In this document: piece by piece, positions 58,856 to 64,000 of the stretch
How positions within the stretch are numbered: position 1 is the stretch's first letter
Layout: each line of letters begins with the position of its first letter
From: Cellulophaga baltica
Lineage (GTDB): Bacteria > Bacteroidota > Bacteroidia > Flavobacteriales > Flavobacteriaceae
Assembly (NCBI RefSeq): GCF_018861125.1
Contig: NZ_JAHKQN010000015.1
Coordinates: forward strand, 248,001 to 312,000
Direction of reading: 5' to 3'
Length of the DNA: 64,000 nucleotides
Notes under the pieces: model-generated
What the model was told of the DNA's origin: nothing
The model's input: the letters and a program-made list of their open reading frames with translations, nothing else
The model's database searches: none
Translations under genes and position numbers: made by a program

Positions 58856-59216
58856 TTAGTCTAGTCTAGTTTAAAATAGATATTATGGTTTGATAGTTTC
58901 TGGTCACTAAATTACTATAAGTTACTGTACATTAGGTTAATATTTGAAAGGTTGATAATAACTTATAGCCCTCATTTCTATAACTTATGATTCATTTAGT
59001 TTTTCAAGCTAAATATTGGGTTTTAAATATATTTTTTTGAATAAAAACGCACAATTTTTTTAGACGAACGCCAACAATTGAAACTTGAATAGAAGTAAAA
59101 TTTAGATTTGAAAATTACACTTTTTTAATAAATGTTAATAAAATCTTAAATAATATTTTTTTATAAATTTCTTTCTCTTTTTTGCATCAAACTAAACTAA
59201 AATAGCACCAATTATT
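58856..59216. other. Divergent intergenic region, 361 bp
   Basis: Very AT-rich DNA between the divergent heme-protein and TonB-receptor genes; it must hold both promoters. A TCTTTTTTG stretch at about 59175-59183 could be the -7 region of the receptor gene. No ORF, repeat or clear operator was recognised. Confidence 0.45.
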
Positions 59217-62033
59217 ATGTCTTTATTTAAAAAATATGCTTTTTTTCTGCTTATTTTATTTTATTCATCTACAATTTTTTCTCAAGCTTCGTTTAGTGGT
59301 AAGATTAATGATAGAAACGGAAAACCAATAGTTGATGCTTCAGTTGTGTTAAATGATAAAAATTTTTACGCAATTACAGATTGGGATGGCAATTTTAAAA
59401 TAACAGAAATTCCTTCAGGAATTTATGAAGTTAGTATTAGTCATTTAGGGTATAAAACTTTACAAACAAAAATCAATTTTTTAGACGAAGGTATTAAGCA
59501 ATCATTTGTTTTAGAGTCTGATTATTTAGATTTACAAAATGTTATAGTAACAGGTACTTTTGATCCTAGAACTCAACTAGAATCTAGTACATCAGTAAGT
59601 GTTTTAAATTCTAAAAAACTACAAACAATTTATCCAAAAGGTACTGCAAGCTTACTACAGAACATCTCAGGTACTTTTGTTGATGCTGCTGCAGGTGAAG
59701 TATTTACAAAAGTATACACTCGTGGAATTTCAGCTTCAGCAGAAGATGATTTAGGTTGGTATTATATTTCATTACAAGAAGACGGTTTACCAGTAAGCTT
59801 AACGCAACATTCTTACATTAGTCCTGATATTTTTTATAGAGCAGATATTTCTACTCAAAAAGTAGAAGCTTTACGTGGCGGAAGTGCTTCAATTACAGCC
59901 ATGAATGCTCCTGGAGGTATCTATAATTTTATTTCTCACGGAATTTCAAATGAATTTGAAGGAGAAGTACAATTATCTGGTGGTTTACAAGGTGACCAAA
60001 ATGGATTATACCGTATAGATACTAGAGTAGGTGGTGCAATTGGTAATAATTGGTATATAAATGCCGGTGGCCATTATCGCTATGATGAAGGCGCTCGTAA
60101 CACAAATTTTACCTTTGGAAAAGGAGGGCAATTTAAATTTAATTTGATTAAAAAACTTGATAAAGGTTATTTAAAATTCTACGGTAAAATTTTAAATGAT
60201 AAAACAAATAGGTGGACAGGTGTTGCGGCCACGAATTGGGATAACCCGACAGCAGCATTTGGTCAAGATTTTGGATCAACCTCTTTATTAATGCCAAGTT
60301 TTAATGGAGCAATTCCTGATGTTTCAAATATAACATCTGGAGCTACAAATAGTTTTGATCCATCACAAGGTGTTCATGCAGAAGATTTAGCTTTTGGAGT
60401 TGATTTTTTATACGAATTAGGAAATAATTGGACACTTAAAAATAACCTTAAGGTTTCATTAAAAGATGCAAATTGGCAAACATCAATTAGTAATGCTTAT
60501 GTGTCATTAGACAATCCTTTAGCGTATTTTATTAGTGGAGCAGGTTTCCCAGTTGGAGAAGTTGTTTTTACTGATGCTGTAACTGGTGAAGAAGTAGCTC
60601 GTGTAGATAATACTGGTATTCTTACTGGTGGTGAAGCAACTTATTTAACAGATGGTACTTTACCTAATGATGGAATAATGGGAACTTCAGCTTGGTACAA
60701 AAAAAGTAAAGCTGATGAGTTTATGAATCAGTTTATTTTGAGAAAACAATTAGAGAAACATGATATTACTCTTGGTTTTGATTTAGGTTTTTCTGATAAT
60801 TCAATTTTTACACAAGGTACTTTTGGGTTTACAACTTATGAACCTAGTCCGAGAATGTTAAGTGTAACCCTTGAAAATTCAGGGTCACCAGTAATTGCAT
60901 TATCAGATGATAATGGATTAAGTAATTATGGAGGATTATTTTTTGAAAATGCAAGAGCTAAAGTTAGTCAAGTAGCTACTTTTTTAAATGACCGATGGAA
61001 AATTGCTGATAAATGGTATTTAGATTTAGGTGTACGTACCGAAAATATAAATCATAAAGGAAGTAAAGATCGTTATGAGACACTTTCGCAAGATGGTGGT
61101 TTTGATGGAGATGAAGCTACAGCATATGATAATGGAGTTTTAGTGCCAACTGGTGAGCAAGATGAATTTAATTTTACGTATAATTATATATCTTATTCAG
61201 CTGGTGCGAACTATAAAATGAATAATAATACAGCTGTATTTGGTCGCTTTTCAAGAGGTAATAAAGCTCCTGAATTAGACTATTATTACAATAATTTTAC
61301 AAACGTTCCAATTAATCAAAAAGGCGAAATTCAGAAGATAACTCAAGCAGAATTAGGGTTTAAATATAGTGGTACTAATTTTTCATTTACAAGTACCGTT
61401 TTTTGGAGTCAATTAGAAAATATAAGGTCTACTAATTTTGAATTTGATGAAGATTCAAATAGTGTATTTTATACACCATATCAGTTCAATACTTCAAAAA
61501 CATTAGGGGTAGAATGGGAGAGTATTTATGCTCCGTTCAACAATTTTTTGATAAAATTTGATGGAGTATTACAAAACCCTAAAGCTTCAAAATGGACTGT
61601 TTATGATGCAGCAGGTTCAGCTGATACTTCTGATGATTCTATTACAGATTATTCTAAAAATACTTTAGCATATAACCCTAAAATAATGTTCAACCTAAGT
61701 GCCGAATATCAAAAAAATAAACTATCTCTATTTTATAAATGGCAATTTATGGGAGAACGTGAAGGTAATGTAGCTAATGCATTTCAATTAGCCCCTTACA
61801 GTACATTTAAAGCAGGAGTTGGTTACCAAATAACAAATTACTTGAAAGCAAATTTATTGGTAGACAACATTTTTAATTCTGAAGGACTTACAAACTTTTT
61901 TGGTGCGAATAGTTTTGGCGCAAGTGCTAATGGGGTTACAAGTGATTATATAACAGAAAACCCTGATGGAAGTTTTATTGTTGTACCTGTTTTACCAAGA
62001 AGTAGTTTATTAAAACTTAGTTATACTTTTTAA
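59217..62033 (+). CDS. TonB-dependent receptor with carboxypeptidase-like domain
   Basis: 938 aa. Signal peptide (about 1-22), carboxypeptidase-regulatory-like domain (about 25-110: ASFSGKINDRNGKPIVDASV), plug domain (about 115-235, with IVTGTFDPRTQLESSTSVSV, then VEALRGGSASITAMNAPGG), and a 22-strand-type barrel to the C-terminal LSYTF strand. The plug resembles catecholate-siderophore/FecA-like receptors more than SusC. No SusD gene follows. Ligand unknown; the adjacent cysteine-rich metal-binding lipoprotein gene makes a metal or metallophore ligand worth considering (inference). Confidence 0.9.
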   Translation: MSLFKKYAFFLLILFYSSTIFSQASFSGKINDRNGKPIVDASVVLNDKNFYAITDWDGNFKITEIPSGIYEVSISHLGYKTLQTKINFLDEGIKQSFVLESDYLDLQNVIVTGTFDPRTQLESSTSVSVLNSKKLQTIYPKGTASLLQNISGTFVDAAAGEVFTKVYTRGISASAEDDLGWYYISLQEDGLPVSLTQHSYISPDIFYRADISTQKVEALRGGSASITAMNAPGGIYNFISHGISNEFEGEVQLSGGLQGDQNGLYRIDTRVGGAIGNNWYINAGGHYRYDEGARNTNFTFGKGGQFKFNLIKKLDKGYLKFYGKILNDKTNRWTGVAATNWDNPTAAFGQDFGSTSLLMPSFNGAIPDVSNITSGATNSFDPSQGVHAEDLAFGVDFLYELGNNWTLKNNLKVSLKDANWQTSISNAYVSLDNPLAYFISGAGFPVGEVVFTDAVTGEEVARVDNTGILTGGEATYLTDGTLPNDGIMGTSAWYKKSKADEFMNQFILRKQLEKHDITLGFDLGFSDNSIFTQGTFGFTTYEPSPRMLSVTLENSGSPVIALSDDNGLSNYGGLFFENARAKVSQVATFLNDRWKIADKWYLDLGVRTENINHKGSKDRYETLSQDGGFDGDEATAYDNGVLVPTGEQDEFNFTYNYISYSAGANYKMNNNTAVFGRFSRGNKAPELDYYYNNFTNVPINQKGEIQKITQAELGFKYSGTNFSFTSTVFWSQLENIRSTNFEFDEDSNSVFYTPYQFNTSKTLGVEWESIYAPFNNFLIKFDGVLQNPKASKWTVYDAAGSADTSDDSITDYSKNTLAYNPKIMFNLSAEYQKNKLSLFYKWQFMGEREGNVANAFQLAPYSTFKAGVGYQITNYLKANLLVDNIFNSEGLTNFFGANSFGASANGVTSDYITENPDGSFIVVPVLPRSSLLKLSYTF

Positions 62034-62060
62034 GTGTTTTTTTACTCTTAATTTGAGAAT

Positions 62061-62456
62061 TTATAAATGTTCATTGCAATTAGCACAATCACATTCATCA
62101 CCTTCGCATTTACATTTACCGTTCTTATGGGCTTCACATGTAACCATTTTGCTATGTTCTTTACAATTAGCGCAAGCACATTTATCACCTTCACACTTAC
62201 AGTTTCCATCTGTATGAAAATCACAGGTAATAGTGTCATTATCTATAACAAGTGCTAAATCCATTTTACATGCAGGACAAATTCCAGGTTTGTTGTAAAT
62301 TTTACCATTTTCACAATCCATAGGGCATTTGTATTCCGTTGTTACTTCAGTCTCAGAAGAATTTTCTGTTGTGCTCTTTTTTTCTTTACAAGAATTCATA
62401 CTGAAATTAATAAAGAATATTAGAAATAATAATTTTACTAAAAGCTTCGTTTTCAT
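62061..62456 (-). CDS. Cys-rich lipoprotein: heavy-metal-binding domain plus two metallothionein-like repeats
   Basis: 131 aa. Lipobox NSC (Cys23), then a heavy-metal-binding domain of the YHS-like type (Tyr42-Lys-Cys44-Pro-Met, ending ICPACKMDL at 59-67), as found at the start of copper-export proteins. Residues 78-101 and 107-130 are two 24-aa repeats with the same ligand pattern, C-x7-C-x-C-x4-C-x-C-x2-C-x2-H (KCEGDKCACANC and KCEGDECDCANC cores). That gives 12 Cys plus His in a lipid-anchored tail, so soft-metal (Cu, Zn, Cd) binding is very likely. Convergent with the TonB receptor gene, 27 bp apart, no clear terminator between. Confidence 0.82.
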   Translation of the reverse strand: MKTKLLVKLLFLIFFINFSMNSCKEKKSTTENSSETEVTTEYKCPMDCENGKIYNKPGICPACKMDLALVIDNDTITCDFHTDGNCKCEGDKCACANCKEHSKMVTCEAHKNGKCKCEGDECDCANCNEHL

Positions 62457-62560
62457 AGATTTAATATGTTGTTGTAGTACAATAAAATATTTGCACTAAG
62501 ATACTTTAAAAAAGTATTGGAGAAAATTAATCTATTTTATTAGTGTTTTCTTGTTAAAAA

Positions 62561-62595
62561 CAAAAGCACCCTTAAATTAATTAAGGATGCTTTTG
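62561..62595 (-). terminator. Terminator of the aldehyde dehydrogenase gene
   Basis: CAAAAGCACCCTTAA (62561-62575) pairs with TTAAGGATGCTTTTG (62581-62595), one mismatch. The minus strand continues with TTTTTAAC. Confidence 0.7.
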
Positions 62596-62618
62596 AGATT
62601 ATGAATTTAAATGGCAAA

Positions 62619-64000
62619 TTAATCTTTAATTCTCATAATTGATTTTACATTAACGAACTCCTTCATTCCAAAACCACCATGTTCTCTACCATATCCAGAA
62701 TCTTTAACACCACCGAATGGCATCATAGGTTCTGCTGTACCAAATGAATTTATAAACACCATTCCTGTATCAAAATGTTGTTCGGCTAATTCAATGGCTT
62801 TCTTTTCATCTTTAGAGAATATACCACCACCAAGTCCAAAACGGCTATCATTAGCAATGCGCATAGCATCTTCATTGTCTTTAGCTTTTATTAATGATGC
62901 GACTGGTCCAAATAACTCATCATCGTATGCAGGTTGCCCTTCTGTTACGTTAGCTAAAACAGTGGCAGGATAGAAAAAGCCTTCTCTATTAGTTTTTTCA
63001 CCACCACATAAAATCTTGGCACCTTTTTCTACACTTTCTTGTACTTGTTCATGTATTTTATCTCGCAAATCTTCACGAGCCATTGGGCCTAATTCTGTTT
63101 CATCTAATTTAGGGTCACCTAATTTTAAAGCTTTCATTGCTTTAACAAACTTTTCTTCAAATTCGTCATAGACGTCTTCAGTGGCTACAAAACGTTTTGC
63201 TGCAATACATGTTTCACCATTATTATAAATTCGGCCCGTTATACTTTTCTCTACAGCCAAATCTATATCAGCATCATCAAGTATTAAATAAGCATCATTA
63301 CTACCCAATTCTAGAACTGTTTTTTTAAGAGCCTTACCTGCTTTTTCGGCAATTTTTTCGCCTGCAACAGGACTACCTGTTAATGTAACTCCGCGTACTA
63401 GTTTATGATTTATAATTGCATTAGATTGTTCGTGTTCAATAACTAAAACAGAGAATAATCCGCTTGGCAAACCTGCAGTATCAAAAATATCTTTTAGTAA
63501 TTTTGCAGTACCTGTTACATTAGAAGCGTGTTTTAATAAAATACTATTTCCAGCAATTAAGTTTGCTATGGTATAACGTATTACTTGGTATGAAGGATAA
63601 TTCCAAGGTTGGATACCGTAGATAATTCCCATCGGTGAATAGGTGATTACACCCTTACCACCATTTAATAAAGTACGTTCTTCATTTTTTAATTCTTTAG
63701 GCGCATTTTCTGCTGTGTATTTACAAATCCCCGAACATATATCAACTTCTTGGTTACTCTGTTTTAAGAGTTTACCCATTTCATCAGTCATTAACGCAGC
63801 TAATTCTTTCTTATAATTCTGCAGTTCTTCACCAATTGCAGCAATTACTTTTGCACGCTCTTCAACCGTTTTTGTTTTCCATTTTAAAAATGCTTCTTGC
63901 GATTTTTGAATAGTCTCTTCAACTTGACTATCCGTCATATATTCATAAGAACTTATTTCTTTTCCTGTAGTTGGATTTATAGTTTTGAAAGTATTTTGTT
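62619..64000 (-). CDS. Aldehyde dehydrogenase (succinate-semialdehyde type), 5' end outside window
   Basis: The frame stays open from an internal ATG at 63938 up to the window edge and encodes TFKTINPTTGKEISSYEYMT, the conserved ALDH N-terminus, so the true start is beyond base 64000. About 460 codons are visible. Motifs: GIIYGIQPWNYP (substrate tunnel), cofactor loop TLTGSPVAGEKIAEKAGKA, general base Glu in LELGSND, nucleophile Cys in NNGETCIAAKRF, and FGPVASL near the end. Compact ALDHs with these features usually oxidise succinate semialdehyde with NAD(P)+, linking GABA breakdown to the TCA cycle; exact substrate inferred. Confidence 0.9.
   Translation of the reverse strand, partial: QNTFKTINPTTGKEISSYEYMTDSQVEETIQKSQEAFLKWKTKTVEERAKVIAAIGEELQNYKKELAALMTDEMGKLLKQSNQEVDICSGICKYTAENAPKELKNEERTLLNGGKGVITYSPMGIIYGIQPWNYPSYQVIRYTIANLIAGNSILLKHASNVTGTAKLLKDIFDTAGLPSGLFSVLVIEHEQSNAIINHKLVRGVTLTGSPVAGEKIAEKAGKALKKTVLELGSNDAYLILDDADIDLAVEKSITGRIYNNGETCIAAKRFVATEDVYDEFEEKFVKAMKALKLGDPKLDETELGPMAREDLRDKIHEQVQESVEKGAKILCGGEKTNREGFFYPATVLANVTEGQPAYDDELFGPVASLIKAKDNEDAMRIANDSRFGLGGGIFSKDEKKAIELAEQHFDTGMVFINSFGTAEPMMPFGGVKDSGYGREHGGFGMKEFVNVKSIMRIKD

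Noticed and set aside
62048-62258. ORFs of about 63 codons on both strands over the Cys-rich lipoprotein gene
   Set aside because: They are by-products of the repeated cysteine codons; the 131-aa frame has the lipobox and metal motifs.

Overview
The window reads as chromosomal DNA of a marine-type member of the Flavobacteriaceae (Bacteroidota). The signs are very low GC, very AT-rich intergenic DNA, no Shine-Dalgarno sequences, promoter -7 boxes of the form TAnnTTTG, many short lipoproteins with an SC-type lipobox, TonB-dependent receptors with an N-terminal carboxypeptidase-like domain, LytS/LytTR two-component pairs and a menaquinone gene (menB). No rRNA, tRNA, IS element, prophage or CRISPR array was seen. 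Both edges cut genes: a glycosyltransferase on the left and an aldehyde dehydrogenase on the right.

Layout. 1-9 kb: end of a glycosyltransferase, menB, a one-domain DEAD-box-like protein flanked by two copies of a minus-strand small-RNA-like element, a cell-wall trio (3D-domain lipoprotein, amidase, M14 carboxypeptidase), OmpA-like and vWA lipoproteins, and a cold-shock-domain protein with a long leader. 9-16 kb: recQ, rlmF and two more helicases. 15.4-19.8 kb: a LytTR/LytS pair divergent from an EF-hand, YHYH, MORN and SCO gene set that looks metal (copper) related. 20-24.4 kb: FKBP isomerase, diheme cytochrome, J-domain/KTSC fusion, DMT exporter and a pseudouridine synthase. 24.4-29.1 kb: an old yellow enzyme next to a tight four-gene operon (TetR, nitroreductase, MDR reductase, YqhD-like dehydrogenase) with a palindrome at its promoter, probably for reactive-carbonyl detoxification. 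29.3-34.9 kb: TonB receptor, C-type lectin lipoprotein and Dcp peptidase. 35-38 kb: a cassette-like accessory island in which each of three unrelated genes is followed by a structured palindromic element of about 160-220 bp. 37.8-46 kb: a mixture of lipoproteins, a beta-lactamase-like hydrolase, GNAT, M43 protease, cytochrome and Crp-like regulator. 46-52.4 kb: a complete TolC/MacA/MacB-type efflux system with its own LytS/LytTR pair.

The most unusual part is 54.25-56.55 kb. It holds seven intact tandem copies and one decayed copy of a unit made of a conserved upstream block, a CATCTTTG box, about 60 nt of conserved sequence rich in GAGTT, and a perfect hairpin plus U-tract. This looks like a family of about 85-95 nt small RNAs. 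The terminator stems fall into three sequence types that keep base pairing. A second, sequence-unrelated pair of small-RNA-like genes on the minus strand at 2.0 and 2.9 kb carries a recognisably similar upstream block. The array surrounds one small hypothetical gene and is followed by a PVC-type heme-binding protein, a large TonB receptor and a cysteine-rich metal-binding lipoprotein.
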